Shown: positions 38,546 to 47,591, counted from the stretch's first letter. The stretch is 64,000 nucleotides of DNA from JANOBD01 sp031411495 (GCA_031411495.1 JANOBD010000182.1:1-64000), one strand, 5' to 3'. Notes: generated by a model from the sequence alone, not told the origin. Numbers and translations are program-made.

Positions 38546-39406
38546 TCATTCGAGCGCGCCCAGCGTTTCGAGGTTCACCGCATCCCAATCTCTGCCGTCG
38601 GCGTGTTTCTCCTTTGCCGTCTCGAGGATTTTGGGGACATGCTTCCACCGCTTGTCGCGCACGATCGGGCGAAAACCGTCGACCCCGATCTTGCCGATCC
38701 CGATGTGATCGTGGCGGTCGACGCGCGAGCCGAGGTCCTTTTTCGAGTCGTTGAGGTGCCAGACGCGGACGCGATCGAGCAGGTCGAGCGACTCGAGCGA
38801 CTTCATCAGCGAGGAATATTTCCGCGCACGGAAGTCGTAGCCGGCCGCGAACAGATGCGCCGTGTCGAGGCAGATGCCGAGCCGTTTTGCGAAGCGGACC
38901 GAGTCGATGATCGTCGCGAGGTGTTCGAGCTTGTGGCCGATGCTCGATCCCTGCCCTGCGGTCGATTCCAGGCAGACCACCGTCTTGCCCCTGGGAAATT
39001 TCGCGAAGGCCCGGTCGAGCGCTTCCGCGATCCGCGCAATTCCCCTGGCTTCGTCGGCCGGGTCGTCGCGCGTGCCCATGTGCGCGCCGGGATGCGTGAC
39101 GAGATACGGAATCTTCAGCAACTCGCACCGCCGCAATTCTTCTTCGAAGAGCGCGATGCCCTTCTCGCGGAGCACAGGGTCGGGCGATGCGAGGTTGATG
39201 AGGTAGCTGTCATGCGAAACGGTGTGTTCGAAACCGACGCGGTCACACTCCGTTCGCCAGCCGTTGATCGCTTCATCCGCCAATGGAGGAGCTTTCCACT
39301 GCTGCTGGTTCTTCGTGAACGCCTGAACGGTGTCGAAGCCCAGCCGCTCGGCTTCGAGAATCGCGTTGTGCATGCCGCCGGAGATGGAGAGATGGGAGCC
39401 GTACAT
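38546..39406 (-). CDS. nfo: Endonuclease IV (AP endonuclease)
   Basis: 286 residues, the E. coli Nfo length. Cuts DNA 5' to abasic sites in base excision repair, using three zinc ions. Signatures: YGSHLSISGGM, HDSYLINLASPD, LVTHPGAHMG, VCLESTAGQGSSIG, CLDTAHLFAAGYD, HLNDSKKDLGSRVDRHDHIG. The ATG at 39406 has AGGA eight bases upstream; a GTG at 39448 overlapping the creatininase stop is an alternative. Confidence 0.97.
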   Translation of the reverse strand: MYGSHLSISGGMHNAILEAERLGFDTVQAFTKNQQQWKAPPLADEAINGWRTECDRVGFEHTVSHDSYLINLASPDPVLREKGIALFEEELRRCELLKIPYLVTHPGAHMGTRDDPADEARGIARIAEALDRAFAKFPRGKTVVCLESTAGQGSSIGHKLEHLATIIDSVRFAKRLGICLDTAHLFAAGYDFRARKYSSLMKSLESLDLLDRVRVWHLNDSKKDLGSRVDRHDHIGIGKIGVDGFRPIVRDKRWKHVPKILETAKEKHADGRDWDAVNLETLGALE

Positions 39407-39444
39407 GACGATCATCCTGAGGAGAAAATATGATTCGCGCGAAA

Positions 39445-40239
39445 TCACATCGAACGCGGCCGCTCATACAGATCCGAAATGTCGGTCTTCGCGAGATCGA
39501 CGAAGTAATTCGCGATCTTCTGCGTAATGCGGTCGAAGTACGCCTTGCCCTTCTCGGCAGATGCGTTGCGCGGGTCGCCGGCGCCGGTGTCGTTGGTCGC
39601 GCGGGACCATTGCCGCGGGGCCCACGCCCACTTCTCACGCAGGCCGGCGAGGGTCCAGTCGTTGGTCGTGCCGTCGCCCCACTCGGGGCGATCACGGACC
39701 AGCGTCGGATGCAGGTGCAGCATCAGGCTGGTCTCGCGTTCATCGGCGTGATCGCCGGGCGAATCGAAGATCGCTTTGCCGTCGTCGACGTTGAACCACG
39801 AGACGCACGAAAGAAACAGGTTCGGAAAGCGCGGCTGCAATTCGCGAAGGATCTGGCGGAAGTCATTGCCGCCGTGGCCATTGAGGAGGACGAACTTCGT
39901 CACGCCGGTGGCGCTGAGGCTCGCCAGAATGTCGCACAGGATGGCGGCCTGCGTGCTCGGGTTCAGGTTGATGCAGAACGGAAGGTCGAGCTGTCCGGTT
40001 TGCACGCCGAAGGGAATGCACGGAAGGACGCCGACGGTCGCCCCAGCTTGCCAGGCGAGCCGCGCAGACTCGGCCACGATCGCTTCGATCTCGAAATTGT
40101 CGGTTGCATAAGGCAGATGCTTGCCGTGGCATTCGGTTGCGCCCCACGGGAGGGTGACGATCTGGTAACGATGCGTCCGCACCCGCGTGTAATCGCTCGG
40201 CCCGATCAGCCAGGGGGTCTTTGATGAAATCGTATCCAT
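39445..40239 (-). CDS. Creatininase family amidohydrolase
   Basis: 264 residues. The family of metal-dependent amidohydrolases (creatininase and related enzymes) is shown by LPWGATECHGKHLPYATDN, with Glu and His ligands, by LLNGHGGND and by GDHADERETS. Substrate not determined; members act on creatinine, formamides in cofactor or riboflavin pathways, or mycofactocin precursors. Directly upstream of nfo with a possible 4-bp overlap. Confidence 0.88.
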   Translation of the reverse strand: MDTISSKTPWLIGPSDYTRVRTHRYQIVTLPWGATECHGKHLPYATDNFEIEAIVAESARLAWQAGATVGVLPCIPFGVQTGQLDLPFCINLNPSTQAAILCDILASLSATGVTKFVLLNGHGGNDFRQILRELQPRFPNLFLSCVSWFNVDDGKAIFDSPGDHADERETSLMLHLHPTLVRDRPEWGDGTTNDWTLAGLREKWAWAPRQWSRATNDTGAGDPRNASAEKGKAYFDRITQKIANYFVDLAKTDISDLYERPRSM

Positions 40240-40359
40240 AGCACAGGAAATGGTATCGGTTTGGGCGACGATTGTTTACGCTGCTGCTGAAAATGGGTGG
40301 GCGTAAGCGTGCGGGGCGCCGGTTTGTCAGAAATCTATACCTCAACTGGGAAGTAACAC

Positions 40360-42330
40360 ATGCGCATGATCGATTCACTGGAACCTCGTCGACTGTTGGC
40401 CTGGAGCACGTACGCGACTTTGATGGGGCAAGACGCCCTCGCCGCCGCGCGGCCATCCCTCAATGGCGCCGGGCAGGTCGTTGCCGTTCTCGACACCGGG
40501 ACTGACTACAACCATCCGACACTCGGCGGCGGCTTTGGCAAAACCAAAAAGGTCATCGCCGGCTACGACTTCATCCAGAATGACGGCGACCCGCAGGACA
40601 GCGATGGCCACGGCACCAACGTCGCCGGGTTCATCGCCGGCAACGAGTTCACCTACCAGGGCAAGACGTATCGCGGCATCGCGCCGAATGCCAAGATCAT
40701 CTCGCTCCGCGTCGGCACCGGACGCAACAGCTACGACACCAACAACATCGAACGCGCGCTGCAGTGGATCATCCAGAACAAGACCAAGTGGGGCATCACC
40801 GTCGCCAATCTCTCTCTGGGAGGCGGGCTCGTCGACGACTACTACAGCGACCCCCAGACCGGCGACGAGTTCGCAACGCTCAAGTCGATGGGCGTATTCT
40901 GCGTCGTTTCGGCGGGCAATGAATACAGCAATGCGATGGCCTCACCCGGCTCCGATCCAAGCGTCTTCAACAGCGGATCGGTCACCGCCAACGACGTCAT
41001 CAGCGACTTCTCCAACCGGAATCAGATTCTCGATCTGCTCGCGCCCGGCGAACAGGTCGTCGGCCCGAAACGCTTCAGCACCACCTATGAAGCCGTCGAC
41101 GGCACCAGCTTTTCCGCACCGATCACCGCGGGCGCGGTCGCCCTCATCAAACAACTCGCGCCGACGCTGAGCGTGGACGATATCGCATCGGTCCTTCGCA
41201 CCAGCAGTGTTCCCAACCGCGACGGCGACGCCGAGACGAATGCGCCGACGTCGCGCGTGTACGGACGGCTCGATCTCGTCGCCGCGATGAACCTCGCCGA
41301 AATCCGCAACTCGGCCAACCTCACCGTTCTGTCCAGCTCGAAGCAGACGACGATCGATACGGCCTACGACAAGTCCGGCGTCCTTCACCTGGCGTACTAC
41401 GATCCGTCGACGCGGAAACTGATGTACACGAGCCGCAATGAGGCGAACTCGCTGTGGAACACGCCCGTCGTCGTCGATTCGTCCAACGCCGATCTTGGCC
41501 AGCACCTGTCACTCGCGATCGACCAGGCCGGCCGCCCTGCCATCGCTTACTTCGACTCCACCAATGCCGACCTCAAGTACGCCACGCTCAACCAGGGCAC
41601 GCACTGGTCGACGCGGGTGATCGATTCGAACAAGAGCACCGGGCAGTTCCCGTCACTGGTCTTCAACGCGGTCGGCAACCCGCAGATCGCGTATTACTAC
41701 AAGAGCAGCGGCCGACTGCGGCTGGCGAGCTTCAACTCGACGTCGAACACCTGGGGCACGTCCACCATCGACGCCACCGCGGATGTAGGTACCTACGCGA
41801 GCCTCGCGTTCGAGGACAGCGGCGGCGACGGCACCCTCGCCGTCGCGTATGCCGACCAGACCAACGGCGACCTCAAGTACGCCCGCTACGACACCACCGC
41901 CACCCCCGCGACCTGGCTGATTGCGAAAGTCGATAACCTCGCCGGCGTCGGCAGCATCGATCTCACGCTCAGCAACGGCGCAGCGCGAATCGCCTACCAG
42001 GACCTCCTGCTGGCGGATGTGAAGTTCGCCTACAAGGACACGAACTGGTTCCCCGCGAAAGTCGCCGAGGCGGGCAATGTCGGAAAGAACATCCGGACGT
42101 ACTTCGATGCGAGCGATGGGTATCACATCGTGTACTACAACCAGACGAAGGACGGCACGTACGACGCGCTGATCAACGAGACGACGCACAAGGTCACGTC
42201 GACGGCGCGCGTCGGCACGGTCGGCCGCACGGCGTCGGTCGCCGTCTCGCGCTTCGGCAACGTCACGCTGGTCGGCCTGAACCGCGCGGGCAAGCAGATG
42301 TACGCGACGGAGATCGTCGACGGGGTGTGA
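40360..42330 (+). CDS. Subtilisin-like (S8) serine protease with LEPRRLL N-terminus
   Basis: 656 residues. The first residues MIDSLEPRRLLA match the planctomycete LEPRxLL N-terminal motif found on many exported proteins; there is no classical signal peptide and no long propeptide. Triad: Asp45 in VLDTGTDYNHP, His84 in DGHGTNVAG, Ser250 in DGTSFSAP; the oxyanion Asn is in SAGNEYSNAM. After about residue 330 come repeats of roughly 45-50 residues (LSLAIDQAGRPAIAYFDST, LVFNAVGNPQIAYYYKSS) that look like a beta-propeller. Single-gene unit, divergent from the creatininase gene. Confidence 0.92.
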   Translation: MRMIDSLEPRRLLAWSTYATLMGQDALAAARPSLNGAGQVVAVLDTGTDYNHPTLGGGFGKTKKVIAGYDFIQNDGDPQDSDGHGTNVAGFIAGNEFTYQGKTYRGIAPNAKIISLRVGTGRNSYDTNNIERALQWIIQNKTKWGITVANLSLGGGLVDDYYSDPQTGDEFATLKSMGVFCVVSAGNEYSNAMASPGSDPSVFNSGSVTANDVISDFSNRNQILDLLAPGEQVVGPKRFSTTYEAVDGTSFSAPITAGAVALIKQLAPTLSVDDIASVLRTSSVPNRDGDAETNAPTSRVYGRLDLVAAMNLAEIRNSANLTVLSSSKQTTIDTAYDKSGVLHLAYYDPSTRKLMYTSRNEANSLWNTPVVVDSSNADLGQHLSLAIDQAGRPAIAYFDSTNADLKYATLNQGTHWSTRVIDSNKSTGQFPSLVFNAVGNPQIAYYYKSSGRLRLASFNSTSNTWGTSTIDATADVGTYASLAFEDSGGDGTLAVAYADQTNGDLKYARYDTTATPATWLIAKVDNLAGVGSIDLTLSNGAARIAYQDLLLADVKFAYKDTNWFPAKVAEAGNVGKNIRTYFDASDGYHIVYYNQTKDGTYDALINETTHKVTSTARVGTVGRTASVAVSRFGNVTLVGLNRAGKQMYATEIVDGV

Positions 42331-42372
42331 CCGCCGCGCGGCGAGAATCGACGAGGTCGATCCAGCGCCCCG

Positions 42373-43356
42373 CTACGCCGCGATGCGCGCGGTGTTCGTC
42401 GGCGAAGCCTTCGCCACGTCGTACTTCCCGATCGGCAGCGCGGTGCCCTGCGCGTTGGCCTGTTCCAGCCACCGATCGCGAAGCTCGCGCGCCTTGGCGA
42501 CGAGAACGGGATCGTTCTTCGCCTTCGGCTTTGGCGCCTTCTCCTTTTTCGCTGGCCTCTCGGCTTTCGGCGACTCGTACCGTAGCCCGTGCATTACTTT
42601 CAGGGGCAGCTTCTTCGGCGCATCCTCGGCGACCACCTTCGCCGTACGCTTACCGATAATCCGCCTCGTTTCCGTCTCGGTTGCTGGCTTTGACTTCGGG
42701 AACACCTGCGGCACAGGATCGCTCCAGTGCGTTCCGGGCAGGATCGGCAAGACCACGCGATTCTCGCGAATACTTCCGCCGCTCGTTTCGGTTGGATACC
42801 ACCACGGCGTCGTCACGTCGCCCGCACGAATCCGCTTCTGCCAGAAGATGTGCACGCGCGCCTTCTTCTCGCTTCCGGCGCGACGGGCAAGCCCGCCGCT
42901 GCGGAATGCCAGCGGCACGAACCCGCACGCTTCCCAGAACCGATTGGCTTCGATGTCCTGCGCGCACCAGCAGCAGTAGAGCTTGCATCCGTACGCGCTC
43001 CGCTCAAAGAGCGCTTGTAGCAGCGTCGCGCCGACGAGCTTTCGCTGATTGCCCGGCACGACATTCATTTGGTAGATGATTCCACAGTCATCCCGTTTGA
43101 AGTACCGATCATTCCCAATCACGTACCCGATCCGGTCCGTGGCTTCGGCAATCAAAACATGCCCCGCGGCGACCTTCCCTTCGAGCTGCTTCGTCGGCAT
43201 CCAGCCGACCTGCTTGCCGTGTTTCTTCTGGAGCGCGTCGATGAACGGAACATCGCCCGGAACTCCTGCGCGGATCGTAAAGTCGACGCGCGGCTCCGGA
43301 AGAGACATCGCCTGCCCGGGCAGCGTCATCAATGATGATGGAATGATCTCGCTCAT
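42373..43356 (-). CDS. GNAT-like acetyltransferase with basic tail
   Basis: 327 residues. Residues about 25-160 have GNAT features: FTIRAGVPGDVPFIDALQK at the start, YQMNVVPGNQRKLVGATLLQ as the acetyl-CoA loop region, and FWEACGFVPLAF. The second half is unlike an enzyme: a short WWYPTETSGGSIRE part, then Lys/Pro/Ala-rich sequence (KAERPAKKEKAPKPKAKN). Substrate unknown. The ATG at 43356 is preferred. The gene is followed by the subtilisin in convergent orientation. Confidence 0.7.
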   Translation of the reverse strand: MSEIIPSSLMTLPGQAMSLPEPRVDFTIRAGVPGDVPFIDALQKKHGKQVGWMPTKQLEGKVAAGHVLIAEATDRIGYVIGNDRYFKRDDCGIIYQMNVVPGNQRKLVGATLLQALFERSAYGCKLYCCWCAQDIEANRFWEACGFVPLAFRSGGLARRAGSEKKARVHIFWQKRIRAGDVTTPWWYPTETSGGSIRENRVVLPILPGTHWSDPVPQVFPKSKPATETETRRIIGKRTAKVVAEDAPKKLPLKVMHGLRYESPKAERPAKKEKAPKPKAKNDPVLVAKARELRDRWLEQANAQGTALPIGKYDVAKASPTNTARIAA

Positions 43357-43379
43357 GGTCGCCTCACGAATGGAGAAAC

Positions 43380-43473
43380 CACAGATGAACAGGACCAACA
43401 CAGATGAATCTTGAATGCGTTTGAATCATGAATGCATTCCTATCTGTGTTCATCCGTGTTCATCTGTGGTTGA
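43380..43473. repeat. Intergenic hairpin of CACAGATGAACA words
   Basis: AACCACAGATGAACAGGACC near 43379 is matched by GTGTTCATCTGTGGTT near 43457-43472, with a second pair (CAACACAGATGAAT and ATCTGTGTTCATC) inside and a short loop, so most of the 94 bp can fold. I know this word class as a frequent intergenic repeat in planctomycetes. It separates the GNAT-like gene from the small gene upstream. Confidence 0.6.
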
Positions 43474-43482
43474 AACTCTTCC

Positions 43483-43869
43483 TCACGGAAACGGCAACGC
43501 CAGATCGCTCACGCCTTCCCAAGGCGATCCATCACTTGCCGCGCGAATGCCGTTGCCCGCGCCCACGGTCAGGCGAACTCCGCCGCCCGATACGACCTCA
43601 ACCGGCGTCATCTCGATGGTGACCGAGTTGGCGGTGAGCCCGGTGTTGGTCGAGCCGACGAACTGCTCTTCCGCGAACACGCCATCGAGCACGCCGAACT
43701 CCTCGAGCGCCATCCCATCCGTGTTGATCTCGGCGTTGAACGTGAGCGTCACGCTCGAATAATCCGAGTCATACGTCGCGCTCACCAGCATTAGCGGGGC
43801 GTTCAGTATCGCTGACGGTTCGATCGCTCTGCCGCGACCTTTGCGTTTCGGAGGTGCCTTAGACAACAT
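43483..43869 (-). CDS. Small unknown protein with a beta-rich domain
   Basis: 128 residues. Basic start (KAPPKRKGRGRAIEPS), then VSATYDSDYSSVTLTFNAEI and a Gly/Val-rich end, suggesting a small beta sandwich; the wording resembles Ig-like or SwmB-type domains that describe gain of function over a residue range, but this is weak. GGGAG lies before the ATG. It is followed by repeat DNA and preceded at 97 bp by the gene at 43966-44646, with which it may form an operon. Confidence 0.55.
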   Translation of the reverse strand: MLSKAPPKRKGRGRAIEPSAILNAPLMLVSATYDSDYSSVTLTFNAEINTDGMALEEFGVLDGVFAEEQFVGSTNTGLTANSVTIEMTPVEVVSGGGVRLTVGAGNGIRAASDGSPWEGVSDLALPFP

Positions 43870-43965
43870 GATGACTCCCAATAGAAAACCAGTTGGATGG
43901 AACAAGAGGAAATGAAGGCGTTCGACCTGCACTTCCCCGGGCCGCGAGCGCGGCCAGGCGAACAC

Positions 43966-44646
43966 TCACGCGGCGAGCATGACGCCGCCGGCTTGAAGAT
44001 TCGTCCCAACCGGCGGTGCGAGCGGACCGCTCTCCTTGCGCCCGTTGAACCAGAACGCCGTCACCCAGACGCGCGTTCCCGGCGCAAGCGTGTCGTGAAA
44101 CGCAATGTCGACGAGCGTCGTTCCGGTGTTCCCCTCGAAATGCCAATCGGAAACGGTCGTCGGCGGGGTCGGACCCACGTAACTGAAAACCGATGCGCCG
44201 TTCACGCCGTGTGGCTTACCGCGGCGGCTGCTCGATGCTGAGTCGTGCAGCTTCACCTTCACCGTCCAGCCGACCACGGACACCACGTCGAGGCCCGGCG
44301 CAACCGACGGCGGCGGAACCGGCACGCGCGTGTGGCGAACGCTCAAGCCGAGCGTAGTCCGCTGGGCGTTGGTGACACTCCCGGTGCCATAGACCAGATT
44401 CGCCAGCAGGCGCGCGTTCGCCTTGAGGGCGGAACGAGCAGTGTTTTTCGTCTGCACCGCGCCGCGTGTGCGAATGCTCGGCTCGACAGCGGCATATGCG
44501 GTCGCATACGCATCGTGAAGCGTGCCGTACGCCGTCGCCAGCGCCGCCGTCAGCCCGTAGGCCGTCGGCGTCGCCGTGATCAGCGTCTTGAAATTGAGCG
44601 ACCACGCGAGCAAGCCCGGGTCGCTGTTCGGAAGGAAACCACTCAT
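43966..44646 (-). CDS. Uncharacterised two-part protein (helical then fibronectin-like)
   Basis: 226 residues. The N-terminal half is helical and Ala/Thr-rich (LLAWSLNFKTLITATP, TAARSALKANARLLANLVY), then GSVTNAQRTTLGLSVRHTRV, a pattern I recognise from a family of unknown function in Bacteroidetes and planctomycetes that begins with a short N-terminal W-x-x-NF motif. The C-terminal half is beta-rich (WTVKVKLHDSASS, ASVFSYVG, TRVWVTAFWFNGRKESGPL), like a fibronectin type III fold. No signal peptide. The ATG at 44646 fits that family start. Confidence 0.65.
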   Translation of the reverse strand: MSGFLPNSDPGLLAWSLNFKTLITATPTAYGLTAALATAYGTLHDAYATAYAAVEPSIRTRGAVQTKNTARSALKANARLLANLVYGTGSVTNAQRTTLGLSVRHTRVPVPPPSVAPGLDVVSVVGWTVKVKLHDSASSSRRGKPHGVNGASVFSYVGPTPPTTVSDWHFEGNTGTTLVDIAFHDTLAPGTRVWVTAFWFNGRKESGPLAPPVGTNLQAGGVMLAA

Positions 44647-44900
44647 GGGCAATCCCATCCCCGCGCCCTGTTTGTCGCGCGGAAAAGCGCCGGCCAAGCC
44701 GCGAACGACAAATCGCCCGCGAGAAAGAATGGCCGGCTGGCGTGAATGATCGGCGACTTAAGCCAATACTTAACGACAACGGCGAAATTGTTCGTGTTCC
44801 GATGCACCCCGAATCGCAGGGCCGATAGAAGCGGCCAAGGCTCGAATGAAATTGCCCGGCGCCGACACGGACGTGAACGAGATTGCTTCCGTTGCAACGA

Positions 44901-45130
44901 AATCAGCCGCTGATTCGCGAAGATCAGCCACTGCTATTTGAGGATCAGCCGCTGATTCGAGAGGCTTAGCCGCTGATGCGAAAGGTTGAGTGGCTGATGA
45001 ACGAGGATCATCCGCTGCGACCGCGGCGCAGTGGCTGACGTGAAAGGGTGAGAGCCTGACGTGAGAGGATCAGTCGCGGGCGAGTGAGGTTCAGCGGCTG
45101 ATGTGTGAGGTTGAGCGACGAATGACTGCA
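44901..45130. repeat. Eleven-unit degenerate 21-bp tandem repeat
   Basis: Units of 21 bp (one of 20) with approximate consensus GATCAGCCGCTGATTCGAGAG run head to tail: start points 44901, 44922, 44943, 44964, 44985, 45006, 45027, 45048, 45068, 45089 and 45110. The core CAGCCGCTGA is a partial dyad. Because 21 is a multiple of three, open frames across it translate to heptads such as SHQRLSLSNQRLIL, but no start or domain supports a protein. No replication gene is adjacent. Confidence 0.8.
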
Positions 45131-45169
45131 TCGCATCCACGATGTTGTGAGTCGCAGCGGTTGATTCTC

Positions 45170-45272
45170 ACATCTTCTGCACGTGCGTCTCGTCGAGGAT
45201 TTCCTGAACGGTCTACAGCTTGATGAACTCTCGCGTCCGCTCGTAGGACGCGCCACACTCGTGCTCGGAGTC
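45170..45272 (-). pseudogene. Possible gene remnant
   Basis: On the minus strand one frame reads EHECGASYERTREFIKL, stop, TVQEILDETHVQKM, stop. The two stretches look like protein and are separated by a single stop codon, as in a decayed C-terminus. No parent family is recognised, so this is tentative. Confidence 0.3.
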
Positions 45273-45339
45273 GTGGTCTGAGCCGAACGCGGCTAAAACC
45301 CCTGATACCTTTAAGCCTTTCCCACCGCTCCCAACGGGC

Positions 45340-46362
45340 CTACGCCGCACCGAACAAGCCTATATCCGGCATTTCTAATGACAATTCGAAAAACGTTCCG
45401 CCGCGATCCGTCAGCCGCGGTCTGAGCCAGAGGTCGATCGATTTCTCTAGCGAAAAGGATTGAGTGTACGCGTCGCGCGGTTGCCTGAGTCGGCTGTCAA
45501 CGATTCGCCCTCGGCGATGGTCTCCCACGTCACTCCCACTTAAGAATTGAAAGATACATGATCCAGTCTCTTTGTTGATTCGAATGAAGCGAACTTTCGC
45601 GGGCAACCAGTCGTCTGCCGGACGAGGCGGCAACAGAGGGCGTCGCAGAATCTCGCGCTCGACGGCGCCAATGGAGAAGATCGGTGTCGGAGCCTGATCT
45701 TCGAACTCCATAATTTCACATGATGCACCCACTGGCTCGCTGAGATCGTAAAGACCCATATCGATCTGATCGACGATCCCTAGGACGAACGATTCCCTGT
45801 TGTCGCGACTGGGCTCAGGGCCAGCCTTTTCGACGTCATCCGCGTCGAACATGTCGGATTCGACCGTGTTGATCTCTTCTGAGATACTCGGTGCGAGAGG
45901 CGGTTGCTCTTCACTCACCATTTGCTGCAAGCGGCGGACGATTTCCGCCTTGTCAGCGTTCGATGTCTTAGCTTCAATGTGCGTCTTGAAAGTACGCTGA
46001 TACCATTTCTGCAGTTTGTCGTAAGACCAAACGACGGTGGCGTCGGCTCGGTTGCCAATCACTCCATCGACAATTCGCATCCCCGCGTAGGTGAGGACAG
46101 CAGTGATTACTACAGTAAACGATCCGACTTTCGGGGGTCTGACTTCAATTCGAAGCGGGCTGCCCGCCGGGACGCCTCTATTGGGATCGCCGCCCGAAAA
46201 ATAAAGTTCCGTGGAGGCATTCAAGAACGTCTTCAAACCGTCTAAGGCCGCCGAAAGGTCCGCGATCTCGACCGCACCATCAGCAGCAGTCGCACCGTCC
46301 AATCGGAGGGTAAAGGTCGCCGCTCGAGGCTCGCCGGCGGGTACCAGAAGGTTTGTCTCCAT
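45340..46362 (-). CDS. Unknown 340-residue protein
   Basis: 340 residues without signal peptide. The N-terminus (RAATFTLRLDGATAADGAVE, then IADLSAALDGLKTFLNASTE) and the following LRIEVRPPKVGSFTVVITAV hint at a family in which an N-terminal beta domain precedes one or two hydrophobic helices (VVITAVLTYAGMRIVDGVI). The middle is acidic (EEINTVESDMFDADDVEKA) and the C-terminus returns to beta-rich sequence. No known domain is assigned. It is in a stretch of repeats and debris, so it may be accessory or horizontally acquired. Confidence 0.6.
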   Translation of the reverse strand: METNLLVPAGEPRAATFTLRLDGATAADGAVEIADLSAALDGLKTFLNASTELYFSGGDPNRGVPAGSPLRIEVRPPKVGSFTVVITAVLTYAGMRIVDGVIGNRADATVVWSYDKLQKWYQRTFKTHIEAKTSNADKAEIVRRLQQMVSEEQPPLAPSISEEINTVESDMFDADDVEKAGPEPSRDNRESFVLGIVDQIDMGLYDLSEPVGASCEIMEFEDQAPTPIFSIGAVEREILRRPLLPPRPADDWLPAKVRFIRINKETGSCIFQFLSGSDVGDHRRGRIVDSRLRQPRDAYTQSFSLEKSIDLWLRPRLTDRGGTFFELSLEMPDIGLFGAA

Positions 46363-47261
46363 TAAAAAAGCATCCTACTTTGCCAATTCATCGGATCATA
46401 GTATTTAGTTGCAAGACCCCAAAGCCCTCGTCCTGCTGCGGCTTATTTCTTCGAGATCGCCAATGATTAGTAGAAGCCTTGCATGTCCATCACGGACCGT
46501 CCGCTACGCCGGATGGGGCGTGGGACGTTCCGCGCTCGATCCGGCGGGTGGGGCGGGGCGCGAGCAAGACCGTCAGCTATCTGCCACGCGGAGCGTTCGA
46601 GGGTTACTTCTGGCGCGGCGGGATTCTCGTTGCACTTGACAGCAACCCCGAGACTCCAGATCGGGTAGTGGTCCGCTACATCCTTCACGCTGCCAGGCGC
46701 GAATGCGTTCCCAGTCCGTAGGGTGGGGCCTGCCCCACCGCTTCGCTCGCGTGCGAATCACCCGTGCCAGGCGGGAGAGGTCTTGCCCGCGTGGGAGAGG
46801 TCCTGCCCTGCGGGCTGCCGACCCCCGACGGATTGAGAATCGCCGGGTGCCACACTTCGCGGTACGCCGCGATGAGAGCGGAGCGCGCGGTTCGCGCACA
46901 CGTCGGCGAGTACCCTTCGACTGCTCAGTGCAGGCAGCCGAAGTGTGGCATCCGGCACCCGGCAAAACCGAGCGTGCAGGCTGCTATGCTGCGCCTTTTT
47001 TGCGGTCGATCTTGTGCGCAATGCGTGGAATGACTCCGTTTTTACGCGAGTCCCCCGACAGGCCATTTGCACGCCATCGGGCGAGGGTTCCGCCTGCTGC
47101 GCAGATGAGCATCCCAATTCGCGCACGCCGACCGCATTATCATGCCGGGCGCCGCAGCGCGTTTGTGCTTGCCGACAAACGACTTCCGGCGAGAATCGGC
47201 CGCATGAGCCGGAACGCTATGTGGCGCTGCGGGTCAGGTTATTGATAAGGTTATTCCGTCA
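46363..47261. other. Repeat-rich intergenic stretch with gene debris
   Basis: No intact gene in 900 bp. Seen: a GTGGGGCCTGCCCCAC-type dyad near 46723-46739; GGGAGAGGTC repeats at about 46774-46803; a long inverted repeat CGGGTGCCACACTTCG (46844-46859) against CGAAGTGTGGCA with CGGCACCCGG (46939-46962). One plus frame at 46479-46721 ends with YLPRGAFEGYFWRGGILVAL and DSNPETPDRVVVRYIL, which looks like the end of a lost protein. Confidence 0.5.
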
Positions 47262-47591
47262 ATGACAACGCGCATCCGAAAGCTTCTGTTGTGGTCCTCA
47301 CCATGCGCGATCGTCGCGATTTACCTAAGCGGTCCGATCGTCGCCGGCGTCTTTGGCATCGGGAATCGCGCCGGTCCAAAGATCTATCCGCAAGGCCTGC
47401 ACGAAGTACTTTACCGAATCGCGTGGGAGTTCAGTTCGCACCATCCCCAAGGTAAGCCACGATTGATTTACGTCTTTCGCCCGGAGAACCGACCGTGGTT
47501 TTACGGGATGTACTCGAAAAATGACGACCCGCTGTGGAAACAGGCGGAAATCGAGACACGGCGCGCTGCGGCGTCAGGGCCGACGGAATAA
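47262..47591 (+). CDS. Small exported protein of unknown function
   Basis: 109 residues with a hydrophobic N-terminal segment (LLLWSSPCAIVAIYLSGPIVAG) that may be a signal peptide or anchor. The remainder (IYPQGLHEVLYRIAWEFSSH, RLIYVFRPENRPWFYGM) has no recognised family. It is the only plausible gene between the repeat stretch and the AsmA-like gene, and the stop is followed by just 90 bp before that convergent gene. Confidence 0.45.
   Translation: MTTRIRKLLLWSSPCAIVAIYLSGPIVAGVFGIGNRAGPKIYPQGLHEVLYRIAWEFSSHHPQGKPRLIYVFRPENRPWFYGMYSKNDDPLWKQAEIETRRAAASGPTE

Noticed and set aside
44901..45130. CRISPR array
   Set aside because: Units are contiguous without spacers and degenerate; no cas genes nearby.
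44901..45130. Plasmid-type iteron origin
   Set aside because: No replication initiator gene and no A/T-rich region adjacent; kept only as a comparison in the findings.
46573..47245. Open frames on both strands in the repeat stretch
   Set aside because: Mutually overlapping, Arg/Pro-rich, built over inverted repeats; no start context or domain.
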